Both the position numbers and the translations under genes were made by a program. Shown piece by piece: positions 25,443 through 34,695 of a stretch of 42,625 nt of DNA. The stretch is from an uncultured Oscillospiraceae bacterium. GTDB lineage: Bacteria; Bacillota; Clostridia; Oscillospirales; Oscillospiraceae. Every line of letters starts with the position of its first letter. Positions within the stretch are counted from its first letter, which is position 1. A model generated the notes under the pieces. The model was not told where the DNA came from and made no database searches. It worked only from the letters and a program-made list of their open reading frames with translations. The stretch is from contig CAAEEO010000003.1 in NCBI GenBank assembly GCA_900754965.1, positions 1-42,625 on the forward strand. The letters are read 5' to 3'.

Positions 25443-26911
25443 ATCGGAAACACTTTAACCTTATGAAAGAACTGGGCCGCAGCGGACTGCCGGAGATCCT
25501 GATCGCCGCTTCCGAATGCGCCCCCCTGTCTAAAACCGGCGGCTTGGCCGATGTAGTGGGCGCCCTGCCCAAAGCTATGAAAAAACTGGGATTTGAGGTC
25601 CGCGTCATTACGCCCTACCACCGCTGTGTCAAAGAGAAATACGGCCCCCAGACCGAACATTTGTGCGACTTCACTGTCAATCTGGGGTGGCGTCAGCAGT
25701 ATGCCGGAGTGGAAAAACTGGTGCTGGACGGCATGACTTTTTACCTCATCGACAGCGAATACTACTTTGGGGACAGTATTTACCGGGGTGGAGACGCAGA
25801 AGTGGAACAATATGCGTTCTTCTGCCGGGCCGTGCTTGAGGCCATTCCTCAGCTGGATTTCCAGCCGGAGATTCTCCACTGCAATGACTGGCAATGTGCC
25901 ATTCTCCCCCTGCTTCTTCAAAGCCAGTACGCAAACAAGCCCCAGGGCAAACTGAAAACTCTGCTGACCATTCATAACATGGCCTTCCAGGGCCGCACCG
26001 ATTTTGGATTCCTGCGCAGTCTTCTGGACATTGACCCCGTGTACATGAGCACCGACTGCCTGGAATACTATGGAGCAGCCAACCAGATGAAAGCTGGCAT
26101 CCTGCTGGCAGACCGTGTCAACACCGTCAGTCCCTCTTACGCCAAAGAGATCCGCACACCGGAATTCGGCTGCGGTCTGGATGGTGTATTGGAAAGCGTG
26201 GAGGAAAAACTCTCCGGCATCATCAACGGACTGGATTACAAGGTCTTCAACCCCTGGACCGATCCGCTCCTCCCCACCCGCTACTCCGCCGGGAAACGCT
26301 CCGGAAAAGCAAAGTGCCGCGCCGCCCTTTGCCAGTCCTTGGGACTGGAAATCTCTCCCGATACGCCTATCATTGCCATGGTCACCCGGATGACTCCACA
26401 GAAAGGGTTTGACCTTGTGATGCAGGGACTGGAATCCATTCTGGATAAAGGTGCCGCCTTTGTGCTTTTGGGTTCCGGCGACTGGGAATACGAGCAGTTT
26501 ATGCGGCAGGCCGAGTACAGCCATAAGGGCCAGGTGGTTTCCTACATTGGCTATAATGCCGCACTGGCCAACCAGATTTATGCCGGCGCGGACTTTTACC
26601 TGATGCCTTCCCTGTTTGAGCCTTGCGGTCTGTCCCAGATGATCGCCATGCGGTATGGCTGCGTTCCCATCGTTCGGGGCACCGGCGGACTGGGCGACAC
26701 GGTCTCCCATTTTGACGGAGAAAACGGCACTGGTTTTGTTTTCAACGACTTTGACTGCAACGGGATGCTTTGGGCAGTGGATCAGGCGCTGGCTGTCTGG
26801 GCTAACCCAGAACAGATGGACCGCGTGATTCGTAACGCCATGACTAAGGACTGCTCGTTTGACCGCTCCGCAGAGACTTATGCAGACCTGTATCTGGAGC
26901 TGATTCAATGA
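25439..26911 (+). CDS. glgA: Glycogen synthase (ADP-glucose type, GT5)
   Basis: GlgA elongates alpha-1,4-glucan from ADP-glucose. The 490-residue protein carries the KTGGL motif (K32) that binds the nucleotide sugar, then HCNDWQ, a GT-B second half beginning VTRMTPQKG, and the C-terminal FEPCGLSQMIAMRYG. About 18 extra residues precede the usual start. It overlaps glgB upstream and the GH13 gene downstream by 4 bases each, so the three form one unit. No glgC/glgD for ADP-glucose supply is in the window. Confidence 0.97.
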   Translation: MNRKHFNLMKELGRSGLPEILIAASECAPLSKTGGLADVVGALPKAMKKLGFEVRVITPYHRCVKEKYGPQTEHLCDFTVNLGWRQQYAGVEKLVLDGMTFYLIDSEYYFGDSIYRGGDAEVEQYAFFCRAVLEAIPQLDFQPEILHCNDWQCAILPLLLQSQYANKPQGKLKTLLTIHNMAFQGRTDFGFLRSLLDIDPVYMSTDCLEYYGAANQMKAGILLADRVNTVSPSYAKEIRTPEFGCGLDGVLESVEEKLSGIINGLDYKVFNPWTDPLLPTRYSAGKRSGKAKCRAALCQSLGLEISPDTPIIAMVTRMTPQKGFDLVMQGLESILDKGAAFVLLGSGDWEYEQFMRQAEYSHKGQVVSYIGYNAALANQIYAGADFYLMPSLFEPCGLSQMIAMRYGCVPIVRGTGGLGDTVSHFDGENGTGFVFNDFDCNGMLWAVDQALAVWANPEQMDRVIRNAMTKDCSFDRSAETYADLYLELIQ

Positions 26912-29406
26912 AACATGCCTCCTTTCCCATCTATTTCGGCGGGGAAATGCAGAGTCACTGGAGCAACGATCAATTACTGGTTTCCTATTCCAGGCGTCCC
27001 TTTGTGTTCGCAGCAGAAGAACACGGCGTCTGGACGGCATACAGCGACCGATATCCGCTGCTGGCCGACGAGATCAACCAAGATCCCGCCGGTGTTAAAC
27101 GCGCCTATTTTGACAGCTATCGGGTCATTTATCTGGCAATCACAGGCCTGATGGAACAGGAACGGCGGATCTCCGCCCTTCCGGAAGTATTCTCCTGCCC
27201 TTTTTCCCCGCTGACCGCAGCCGAGCTGCTCCGGGTCCTGTTGGATGACTGGGGTCAGTCTTGGGAGACTGCCCTTGACCTGATTGCCCGCTGTCCTTTC
27301 ACTCCTGCCGACGCCCCCTATCGCTTTTCTATCCAGGCAGTCGCTGAAGTACAGCCCCGCACTGCACAGCTGATGGAAGTTCTGCGCTCGGCGTATGCGA
27401 CCGACCCCACTGTCCGCAGTTGTCTGGAGCGGCTGCTATCCCGTTTGATCGTGCACAACAGCGCTACCGAGCCATACCGCAGTCCGATCGCGTCCTGCCC
27501 TACTGACAGCACGGTGCTGTTGCGGCTGTTGGACGATTCCGGCATGGTCACGCAGGCAGTCCTATTGGCCGACGGTGACGGATACCATCATCGTCAAATC
27601 ATGGAACGGGAACTTTCCGTCAACTTCAGCCTGCCCAAAAAGGCTGTCGCCCTACGCTACCGCTTTCGTTTAACATTGGTAGGCGGCCTGACCTGCTGGT
27701 TATGTGAAGTGTTCGGCAAGCAGTACGGACGCATATCCTTTCAGGACGGTCCCGGTTTCCGGCTGACCGTATATGAAAAACATTTTGAAACCCCTGCCTG
27801 GTTTCGCCGACAGGTCATGTATCAGGTTTTCCCGGATCGTTTTGCCCGGGATAGTGGAGACACTGCCCAGAAAGGAATTGACTATCACCGGCAGAAAGGC
27901 CGTCATATCGAAGTTTCTGACTGGGACACCCCAGTGAAATGGCAGCCGGGTGAAGGTGAACGTCATTATATGCCCAACGATTTTTACGGCGGTACTTTCC
28001 GGGGCATCACCGAAAAACTGCCCTATCTGGAATCTCTGGGGATCGGTGTTCTATACCTCAACCCTATCGTGGAGGCCTGCTCCAATCACCGTTATGATAC
28101 GGCAGATTATCTCCGCCCCGACCCCATTCTGGGAACCACAGAGGATTTTCAATCATTGTGCCGTGCGGCAGAACAGCATGGTATCCGTATCATGCTGGAC
28201 GGGGTGTATTCCCATACCGGTGCCGACAGCATCTATTTCAACCGCTACAAACGCTACGACACCTTAGGTGCCTGTCAGGGAACCAAATCTCCGTATTATC
28301 CATGGTACGATTTTTCCCGGTTTCCGGATCGATACCGTTCCTGGTGGGGATTTGACAGCCTGCCGGAAGTCAAAGAAACCGACCCCAACTGGCAAAATTT
28401 CGTCGTTACCGGCCCAGACAGCGTAGTACGCACCTGGCTGCGCCGGGGAGCCGCCGGGTGGCGCTTGGATGTGGCAGACGAACTGCCGGATGAGGTACTC
28501 GCTCTGATTCGTACTGCATCCAAAGAGGAATCCCCGGAAAATGTGGTTCTTGGAGAAGTCTGGGAAGATGCCATAGAAAAGGAGAGCTACGGCACCAAGC
28601 GGCGCTATGCCCTGGGAAACGCTCTGGATTCCGTGATGAACTATCCATTCCGTGCAGAAGTCCTCTCTTTCCTGTCCGGGCAAACCGACGCAAAAGCGTT
28701 GGCAGATTTTCTGCTCTCTCAGAGACTCCACTACCCCAAGCCCATGTACTATGCGCTGATGAATCTGCTGTCTTCCCACGATGTTCCCCGCATCCGCACG
28801 ATGCTGGCCATTGCCCCGGAGCAAATGCCTCCGGACCGTCCGGCGCAGGTTGCTCGGGAAATCACCGACGAAGAAGATCGCCGGGGCGCTGCGCTGCAGA
28901 AACTGGCCGCCGCCATTGCTTTCTCCCTGCCCGGTGTTCCCAGTGTCTACTACGGGGATGAGACCGGCATGAACGGCTTTACAGATCCCTTTAACCGGGC
29001 CCCTTTCCACGAGGGAACTCATCCGCTGACCCATTGGTACACCGACTTGGGACAACTGCGGAAAGTAGCCCCCGCACTATCCACCGGCACAATTTCCGTA
29101 TTTGCCGGCACGAACGATGTGTTGGCTATTCTGCGGACCATTCCCGATGGTTTGGATGTATTCGGTTTACCCGGGGAATCCGGTGTGTATCTGACCGCCG
29201 TCAATCGCAGCACCGAATCCGCTCGCTGTATCCTGGATCTCATGGCACCAGGCCGCGGCATGGATGCTGAAGAACTGGCAGCTTTTGCCGGCATGAACTG
29301 CACGACTGGCGAGCCGGTTTTGGGTGAAGGACAGTTGGTGTTCTCGGCCGGGATTGCCCAGCTCTCTCTCCCCCCGGTCAGCGCCTGTATTTTTCGCCTG
29401 AAATAA
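26908..29406 (+). CDS. GH13 alpha-glucan hydrolase with phosphorylase-like N-terminal segment
   Basis: An 832-residue enzyme without a signal peptide, so it acts on intracellular glucan. The region from about 303 (MYQVFPDRFA) is a neopullulanase/cyclomaltodextrinase-like GH13 barrel: DGVYSH (D431), GWRLDVADEL (nucleophile D521), LGEVWED (acid/base E550) and SSHDVPR (D625), then a beta domain. A beta-rich CBM34-like domain seems to lie at about 185-290. Residues 1-175 are extra; about 97-137 resemble a glycogen phosphorylase segment (AELLRVLLDDWGQSWETAL). Last gene of the glg operon, overlapping glgA by ATGA; probably degrades or trims glycogen. Exact bond specificity cannot be told. Confidence 0.87.
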   Translation: MKHASFPIYFGGEMQSHWSNDQLLVSYSRRPFVFAAEEHGVWTAYSDRYPLLADEINQDPAGVKRAYFDSYRVIYLAITGLMEQERRISALPEVFSCPFSPLTAAELLRVLLDDWGQSWETALDLIARCPFTPADAPYRFSIQAVAEVQPRTAQLMEVLRSAYATDPTVRSCLERLLSRLIVHNSATEPYRSPIASCPTDSTVLLRLLDDSGMVTQAVLLADGDGYHHRQIMERELSVNFSLPKKAVALRYRFRLTLVGGLTCWLCEVFGKQYGRISFQDGPGFRLTVYEKHFETPAWFRRQVMYQVFPDRFARDSGDTAQKGIDYHRQKGRHIEVSDWDTPVKWQPGEGERHYMPNDFYGGTFRGITEKLPYLESLGIGVLYLNPIVEACSNHRYDTADYLRPDPILGTTEDFQSLCRAAEQHGIRIMLDGVYSHTGADSIYFNRYKRYDTLGACQGTKSPYYPWYDFSRFPDRYRSWWGFDSLPEVKETDPNWQNFVVTGPDSVVRTWLRRGAAGWRLDVADELPDEVLALIRTASKEESPENVVLGEVWEDAIEKESYGTKRRYALGNALDSVMNYPFRAEVLSFLSGQTDAKALADFLLSQRLHYPKPMYYALMNLLSSHDVPRIRTMLAIAPEQMPPDRPAQVAREITDEEDRRGAALQKLAAAIAFSLPGVPSVYYGDETGMNGFTDPFNRAPFHEGTHPLTHWYTDLGQLRKVAPALSTGTISVFAGTNDVLAILRTIPDGLDVFGLPGESGVYLTAVNRSTESARCILDLMAPGRGMDAEELAAFAGMNCTTGEPVLGEGQLVFSAGIAQLSLPPVSACIFRLK

Positions 29407-29437
29407 TCCTTTTGGGGGATTTTTTTCTGAATATCGC

Positions 29438-29477
29438 AAGAACCCGGCATATTTTTTTCGTGCCGGGTTCTTTTTTG
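29438..29477 (+). terminator. Terminator of the glycogen operon
   Basis: AAGAACCCGGCA (29438-29449) pairs with TGCCGGGTTCTT (29461-29472), followed by six T residues. It starts about 30 bases after the GH13 stop codon. Confidence 0.92.
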
Positions 29478-29598
29478 TCTCTGATATTCATAAATTGTTC
29501 ATTTTCCTCCCATACCCCGTTCACACTTTTCCGATACTATTTCAGCACTTTTATTTATGTATATAAGAGCATATTTCTCATTTAAGGAGGCGATAAGT

Positions 29599-30564
29599 GT
29601 GATCAAGGTCAGTCATTTGACCAAACGATATGGAAACCGTACCGCGGTCTCCGACTTGAATTTTGAATTGGAAGATGGCCGTATTTACGGATTTCTTGGC
29701 CCGAACGGCGCCGGAAAAAGCACGACTATGAACATGATGACCGGGTGTCTTGCGCCCACTGAGGGCACCGTGACGATCGACGGTCTGGATATTTACCGAC
29801 AAGCCCGGCAGGCCAAACATCTGATCGGATATTTGCCTGAGATTCCGCCTTTATATCCGGATCTGACTGTGACGGAGTATCTTCGTTTCGTGGCTGAGGC
29901 AAAAAAAATCTCAAAATCCGAAAGATCGGACGCAATGGCCCGGGTGCTGGAGAGCACCCAGCTCACGCAAGTACAAGACCGGTTGATCCGACATTTGTCC
30001 AAAGGATATCGGCAGCGTGTGGGGATTGCCCAGGCCTTGCTTGGCGACCCGAAGATCATCATTTTGGACGAGCCGTCAGTGGGACTGGACCCCAAACAAA
30101 TTACGGAAATCCGAGAACTGATCGTTTCCCTGGGCGGTGACCATACCGTGGTTCTTTCCAGTCATATTCTTTCCGAAGTGCAGGCCGTATGCGACCATGT
30201 GCTGATCATCGATCACGGAAAGCTGGTCGCCAGCGGTGCTCCAACAGATCTGGAAAAACAATTCCAAGGCAGCGTCAAACTGGAGCTGAATGTCCGCCTG
30301 GACGAAAAAGCCCTGCGCCGTATTCTGGAAAAAGTGCCCGGAATCCGTCAAATTCATTACACTCCAGAGCCAGACGGCACTGCACGGGTGGAATTGGAAA
30401 CCGACAAAGACCGAAATGAGCAAGTATTTCTGGCATTCAGTCAAGCCGGATGCCCCATTCTGCAAATGACCACCGGCAAAGCCAGCCTGGAAGATATTTT
30501 CCTGGAACTGACCGGCTCGGAGGAAACGGCCCCGGAGGTGAATGAACATGACAGCAATCTTTAA
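29599..30564 (+). CDS. ABC-2 transporter ATP-binding protein, GldA-like
   Basis: A 321-residue ATPase with Walker A GPNGAGKST, signature LSKGYRQRVG, Walker B IIILDEPSVGLD and H-loop SSHI, plus a C-terminal extension of about 100 residues as in GldA/CcmA-type subunits. Translation begins at a GTG (29599) placed 8 bases after AAGGAGG; an upstream in-frame start has no such site. A TATAAG-like -10 lies near 29560 but lacks a good -35. It heads a four-gene operon and overlaps the permease gene. Confidence 0.92.
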   Translation: MIKVSHLTKRYGNRTAVSDLNFELEDGRIYGFLGPNGAGKSTTMNMMTGCLAPTEGTVTIDGLDIYRQARQAKHLIGYLPEIPPLYPDLTVTEYLRFVAEAKKISKSERSDAMARVLESTQLTQVQDRLIRHLSKGYRQRVGIAQALLGDPKIIILDEPSVGLDPKQITEIRELIVSLGGDHTVVLSSHILSEVQAVCDHVLIIDHGKLVASGAPTDLEKQFQGSVKLELNVRLDEKALRRILEKVPGIRQIHYTPEPDGTARVELETDKDRNEQVFLAFSQAGCPILQMTTGKASLEDIFLELTGSEETAPEVNEHDSNL

Positions 30565-31411
30565 GCGGGAACTGCGCAGCTATTACTGCAGTATGACCGG
30601 GTATGTCATTGCTGCCGTGCTGCTGGCATTCATCGGGATTTACACCATGACGCTGAATTTGACCTACGGATACCCCAACTTCGAATATGTGCTGGACTCC
30701 ATGAACTTTGTGTATATGGTGCTGATTCCACTGCTGACGATGCGTTTGATCGCGGAGGAACGCCGACAGAAAACCGATCTGCTTCTCTATGCTTTGCCGC
30801 TGAATTCATGGGATGTGGCCGCGGGAAAATTCCTGGCGGCCTGCACGACACTGCTGCCGTCCCTGGTAGTGGCCGGAGTCATTCCTGTACTATTGGGACA
30901 ATTTGGCGAAGTGAACTATGCCACGGCATACGCCGGTCTTTTCGCATTCTTTTTGCTTGGATGCACGCTGATTTCCATCGGCTTATTTTTCTCAGCCCTT
31001 ACTGAAAGTCAGCTGTTGGCCGGTGTGGTCTGTTTTTTGATTCTGCTGATGAATTTCTACTCCGGCAGTCTGGCCGCTTATGTTTCCACCGCTTCCTATG
31101 CTTCTTTTATGGTTCTGATGGTGGTTGGTCTGGTGGTCGCCGGACTAATCTGGCTGATGACCCGAAATATGGTCGCTGGACTGCTGTTTGGCGTAATTGC
31201 CGACGGTGGAATGCTTTTGTGCTATTTGATTAACCCCGGGATCTTTGCCGGACTGATGAGCAAAATCCTCTCCGGCCTATGTATTTTCAGCCGTATGACC
31301 GGCTTTATCAACGGTATTTTTGATGTCCGCGCCGTTGTCTATTTCCTGTCCGTCATCGGTGTCTTTCTCTTTTTGACGGTCCAGGCACTGGAAAAAAGGA
31401 GGTGGAGCTGA
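30548..31411 (+). CDS. ABC-2 permease, GldF-like
   Basis: A 287-residue membrane protein with six hydrophobic segments, starting MTAIFKRELRSYYCSMTGYV. It matches the GldF/NosY type permease that usually sits with a GldA ATPase and a GldG auxiliary protein. The ATG at 30548 is 9 bases after GGAGG, whereas the ATG at 30542 is only 3 bases away. It overlaps the ATPase gene by 17 bases and the next gene by one base (TGATG). Confidence 0.9.
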   Translation: MTAIFKRELRSYYCSMTGYVIAAVLLAFIGIYTMTLNLTYGYPNFEYVLDSMNFVYMVLIPLLTMRLIAEERRQKTDLLLYALPLNSWDVAAGKFLAACTTLLPSLVVAGVIPVLLGQFGEVNYATAYAGLFAFFLLGCTLISIGLFFSALTESQLLAGVVCFLILLMNFYSGSLAAYVSTASYASFMVLMVVGLVVAGLIWLMTRNMVAGLLFGVIADGGMLLCYLINPGIFAGLMSKILSGLCIFSRMTGFINGIFDVRAVVYFLSVIGVFLFLTVQALEKRRWS

Positions 31412-32859
31412 TGAACGGAAACTGGAACTGGCAGTCTCTTCGGGACTCTTTCCGCACCAAAACCTTCCGCGCGGGAGGATACAGTGTGGTGGCCGCGGCA
31501 CTGGTGATTGCCGTCGCGGTACTGCTGAATTTGATCGTGGGAAAACTCCCCGGTTCCGTGACGCAAAAGGATCTGTCCGCCTCCGGGATGTTTACCCTGT
31601 CATCCCAGACGGAAACTCTGGTGGAAACTCTGGATTCCCCCGTCAATGTATACTGGATTGTGACCCAGGGAAACGAAGACACTTACCTCTCCGCTTTACT
31701 GGAGCAGTATGAAGGACTGCACCATAATCTGACAGTGAAGAAGATCGACCCGGTAGTGTATCCCAACTTCGCCGGGGAGTACACGGATGAGGCTGTGACT
31801 ATGAACAGTTTGATTGTGGTTTCTGAAGACCGCAGCTGTTATATTCCCTATGAGTCCCTGTACCAATACGACTACTCCAACTACTATTCCACTGGCACAG
31901 TGGATGTCCAGTTTGCCGGAGAAAGTGAGATTACCCGAGCCATCGACTATGTAAACAAATCGGTGCTTACCAAAGCCTATGTGCTCACCGGCCACGGAGA
32001 AATGGCTTTGCCCTCCGTATTTTCCGCCGGACTGCGGAATCTCAATCTGGAAACAGAATCGCTCAACTTACTCACTGTTTCTCAGATTCCGGAAGATGCT
32101 GACTGTCTGTTGCTGCTCAATCCCGCCGTAGACCTCAGCGAATCGGAACGAGATCAGATTCTGCAATACCTTTCCAGTGGCGGCAGCTTGCTGCTGATGA
32201 CCGACTGCAACACAGGCGATGAATTCCCCAATCTGCTTGCTGTGACCCAGACTTATGGCGTAAGCACCCAGACCGGGATCGTGGTGGAAGGCGATCCTTC
32301 CCACTGTCTGTCCAATTACCCCCACTATCTTCTGCCGGAATTTCAAAATCACCCCATTTCTCAGCCTCTGTCTGAGGGGGGATACGGCGTGGTGGTCCCC
32401 TTCTCAGGGACGCTTACCATTGAGAATGTGCCGGAGGGTGTCTCCGTCACTTCCCTGCTGCGTTCTTCTCCGGCCTCCTATGCCAAAAGCGACAGTCTGA
32501 TGGCCAGTACCATGGAACAGGAATCCGGTGACAGAGTCGGACCGTTTGATCTGGCCGTTGCTGTTTCTCAGGAGACCACCGGCGCGCAATTCGTCTGGTT
32601 TTCCTCAGCGATGCTCGCTGACTCCCAGGCAAATTCTCTGTCTTCCGGTGCCAATATGGATCTGTTTCTCAATGCCATGTCCTGGATGTGCGGGCAATAT
32701 ACCGACATCGGCATCCACACCAAAACCGTGGATACCAACAGTCTGATGGTCTCTGCCGGTGCCGCTACGAATCTGACCATTTTGCTTTGTTTTGGTATTC
32801 CGGCCGTGTGCCTCATTGTGGGCGCAGTGGTTGTGATCCGACGGAGGAAACGCAGATGA
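31411..32859 (+). CDS. GldG-like ABC auxiliary protein
   Basis: A 482-residue protein with one membrane helix near each end (about 21-43 and 450-474) and a large extracellular region. The N-terminal PGSVTQKDLSASGMFTLSSQT segment, VLTGHGE and the NPAVDLSESERDQILQYLSSGGSLLLM stretch match the GldG/ABC-auxiliary (PF09822-type) family. AGGAGG is 8 bases before the ATG at 31411. Function of the complex in non-gliding Firmicutes is unknown; export or cell-envelope work is inferred. Confidence 0.87.
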   Translation: MNGNWNWQSLRDSFRTKTFRAGGYSVVAAALVIAVAVLLNLIVGKLPGSVTQKDLSASGMFTLSSQTETLVETLDSPVNVYWIVTQGNEDTYLSALLEQYEGLHHNLTVKKIDPVVYPNFAGEYTDEAVTMNSLIVVSEDRSCYIPYESLYQYDYSNYYSTGTVDVQFAGESEITRAIDYVNKSVLTKAYVLTGHGEMALPSVFSAGLRNLNLETESLNLLTVSQIPEDADCLLLLNPAVDLSESERDQILQYLSSGGSLLLMTDCNTGDEFPNLLAVTQTYGVSTQTGIVVEGDPSHCLSNYPHYLLPEFQNHPISQPLSEGGYGVVVPFSGTLTIENVPEGVSVTSLLRSSPASYAKSDSLMASTMEQESGDRVGPFDLAVAVSQETTGAQFVWFSSAMLADSQANSLSSGANMDLFLNAMSWMCGQYTDIGIHTKTVDTNSLMVSAGAATNLTILLCFGIPAVCLIVGAVVVIRRRKRR

Positions 32860-33791
32860 GCAAACCAAAAAAGCTGATGCTTATGGCCGCAGTTTTGCTG
32901 CTGTGTCTGGGGATCTTTCTGCTGCTCTCTTCCGGCAACGGAGAAAAATCCACCACCGAAATGCCGATCCAAGTCTCTGCACTTGAACCGGAGCAGGTCT
33001 CTGCCCTATCCTGGGATGTTGGCGGCCGGACCGTTTCCTTCCGGCGGGACGGCTCGGAATGGGTCTGTACCAGTGAAAAGCATTTCCCCACAGACAGCAC
33101 CAGTGGACTATGGGCAGATATGCTTCAGGCTCTTTCCAGCGTCACTGCCAGCCGATACCTTGAAACGGTAGATGATCCTGCGGAATATGGACTGGATCTT
33201 CCACGCAATGTGATCTCTGCAGTCTTGTCTGACGGCACCATGTTGACCTGGACCATCGGCGCACAAAATGCAGTGACCGGGGAATATTATTTACAGTTGG
33301 AAGGCGACCCGGGCGTATATCTGATTGACAGTACCCTGCCGGATGCCTTTCGATTCGGACTGTTTGACCTGGTATTGGAAGATGAACTTCCCGACTTATC
33401 AGATGCAACGGTCTATCAGCTGGAAAAAAGTATTTATTACCGGGTACTTCAGGAAGACGGCAGCACGCGCTGGTGCCGGGATGCCGCCGGTAAGCAGCCC
33501 CTGGAGGAAACTGTTTCGAACAGATTCTCTAACGGTCTGACTGCCCTGCAGTGGAGCGCCTGTATCGACTTCTATGCCGATTCAGACGAGGTGCGAAGTT
33601 ATGAATACAATCTGGAACATGGCAAAACCGCCACGATCACATATCCAGTTTCGGATGGTCAAACTGCCCAATATACACTGATTATCGGCAATATTTACGA
33701 CGACACCCACACCATTGTCTCCCCTGCCGATTCGGATCTTGTCTATACCATTGACCAAACGGTAGCCGACGCCTTGCTTTTGTGTCCTTGA
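32856..33791 (+). CDS. DUF4340 membrane-anchored protein
   Basis: A 311-residue protein with an N-terminal membrane anchor (LMLMAAVLLLCLGIFLLLSS) and an extracytoplasmic beta-rich domain in which EPEQVSALSWDVGGRTVSFRRDGSEWVC and PAEYGLDLPRNVISAVLSDG show the repeated DUF4340 pattern. DUF4340 genes regularly follow GldG-like genes, as here, with a 4-base ATGA overlap. Probably a periplasm-side part of the same complex; its activity is unknown. Confidence 0.85.
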   Translation: MSKPKKLMLMAAVLLLCLGIFLLLSSGNGEKSTTEMPIQVSALEPEQVSALSWDVGGRTVSFRRDGSEWVCTSEKHFPTDSTSGLWADMLQALSSVTASRYLETVDDPAEYGLDLPRNVISAVLSDGTMLTWTIGAQNAVTGEYYLQLEGDPGVYLIDSTLPDAFRFGLFDLVLEDELPDLSDATVYQLEKSIYYRVLQEDGSTRWCRDAAGKQPLEETVSNRFSNGLTALQWSACIDFYADSDEVRSYEYNLEHGKTATITYPVSDGQTAQYTLIIGNIYDDTHTIVSPADSDLVYTIDQTVADALLLCP

Positions 33792-33827
33792 GCGTATCCG
33801 GGCAGCACCGCCCCATGCCAATGTACG

Positions 33828-33862
33828 ATGCCTTCTGCGCAGCAGGTGCAGAAGGCATTTTC
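33828..33862 (+). terminator. Terminator of the Gld-like operon
   Basis: ATGCCTTCTGC (33828-33838) pairs with GCAGAAGGCAT (33848-33858) and is followed by a short TTTTC. It lies 37 bases after the DUF4340 stop codon. Confidence 0.75.
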
Positions 33863-33886
33863 AATCTCCAATTTCGTGTAAAGCGG

Positions 33887-33915
33887 TTGACCTGCCTGAG
33901 AAATTGTCGTACTAT
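33887..33915 (+). promoter_or_regulatory. Promoter of the LolD/FtsX-type ABC operon
   Basis: TTGACC (33887-33892), exactly 17 bases, then TACTAT (33910-33915), about 75 bases upstream of the ATPase gene and just beyond the preceding terminator. Confidence 0.75.
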
Positions 33916-33989
33916 GAAACGTAAGAGACATCGAACGGCAACGCCGCATAAGAACAAATCAAAAATCAGTAGGAGTGCCAAGAAATATC

Positions 33990-34691
33990 ATGAGTTTTGT
34001 ACAATTTGACCATGTCGGAAAATACTATCAGACAGGAGAAGTTTCCATCCGCGCCCTCAGTGATGTGGACTTTTCTGTGGAACAGGGAGAGATCTGCGTA
34101 ATTGTAGGCCCCTCCGGTGCCGGAAAGACCACGCTGCTCAACATTCTCGGCGGCATGGATTCCGCCACCACCGGCCATATTTTTCTGGACGGAAACGACA
34201 TTTCCCAATACAACGAAAAACAGCTGACCGCCTACAGACGGCATGATGTAGGGTTCGTCTTCCAGTTCTATAACCTGGTTCCCAATCTGACGGCTCTGGA
34301 AAATGTGGAACTGGCCAATATGCTCAGCAAAAATCCCAGAAATGCCCAGGAAGTCCTCACCAGCGTGGGACTAGGCGACCGGATGCAAAACTTTCCGGCA
34401 CAGCTTTCCGGCGGCGAGCAGCAGCGGGTGGCCATCGCCCGCGCATTGGCAAAAAATCCCAAACTTCTCCTCTGTGATGAGCCAACCGGCGCACTGGACT
34501 ACAACACCGGCAAGCAGATTCTGCAGCTTTTGCAGGATGCAGCCCGGAAAGATGGCATGACCGTCATCATCATCACCCATAACTCTGCCCTGACTGCCAT
34601 GGCCGATCGTGTGGTCACCATCAAAAACGGTACCGTCGGCAGTGTGACACTGAATGAGCATCCTCTGCCCATTGCGGAAATCGAATGGTGA
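33990..34691 (+). CDS. ABC transporter ATP-binding protein, LolD/MacB type
   Basis: A 233-residue ATPase with Walker A GPSGAGKTT, signature LSGGEQQRVAIARAL and Walker B LLLCDEPTGALD; the DEPTGALD form is typical of FtsX-linked MacB/LolD subunits. The ATG at 33990 gives the family's usual start (MSFVQFDHVGKYY) but is about 14 bases from TAGGAG; the in-frame GTG at 33975 overlaps that site. It pairs with the permease gene that begins 4 bases after its stop. Confidence 0.93.
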   Translation: MSFVQFDHVGKYYQTGEVSIRALSDVDFSVEQGEICVIVGPSGAGKTTLLNILGGMDSATTGHIFLDGNDISQYNEKQLTAYRRHDVGFVFQFYNLVPNLTALENVELANMLSKNPRNAQEVLTSVGLGDRMQNFPAQLSGGEQQRVAIARALAKNPKLLLCDEPTGALDYNTGKQILQLLQDAARKDGMTVIIITHNSALTAMADRVVTIKNGTVGSVTLNEHPLPIAEIEW

Positions 34692-34695
34692 GCCC

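Noticed and set aside
25403..27040. 545-codon minus-strand frame opposite glgA and the GH13 gene
   Set aside because: It is the antisense shadow of two clearly recognised enzymes; it has no family signature and crosses the glgB-glgA-GH13 gene junctions.
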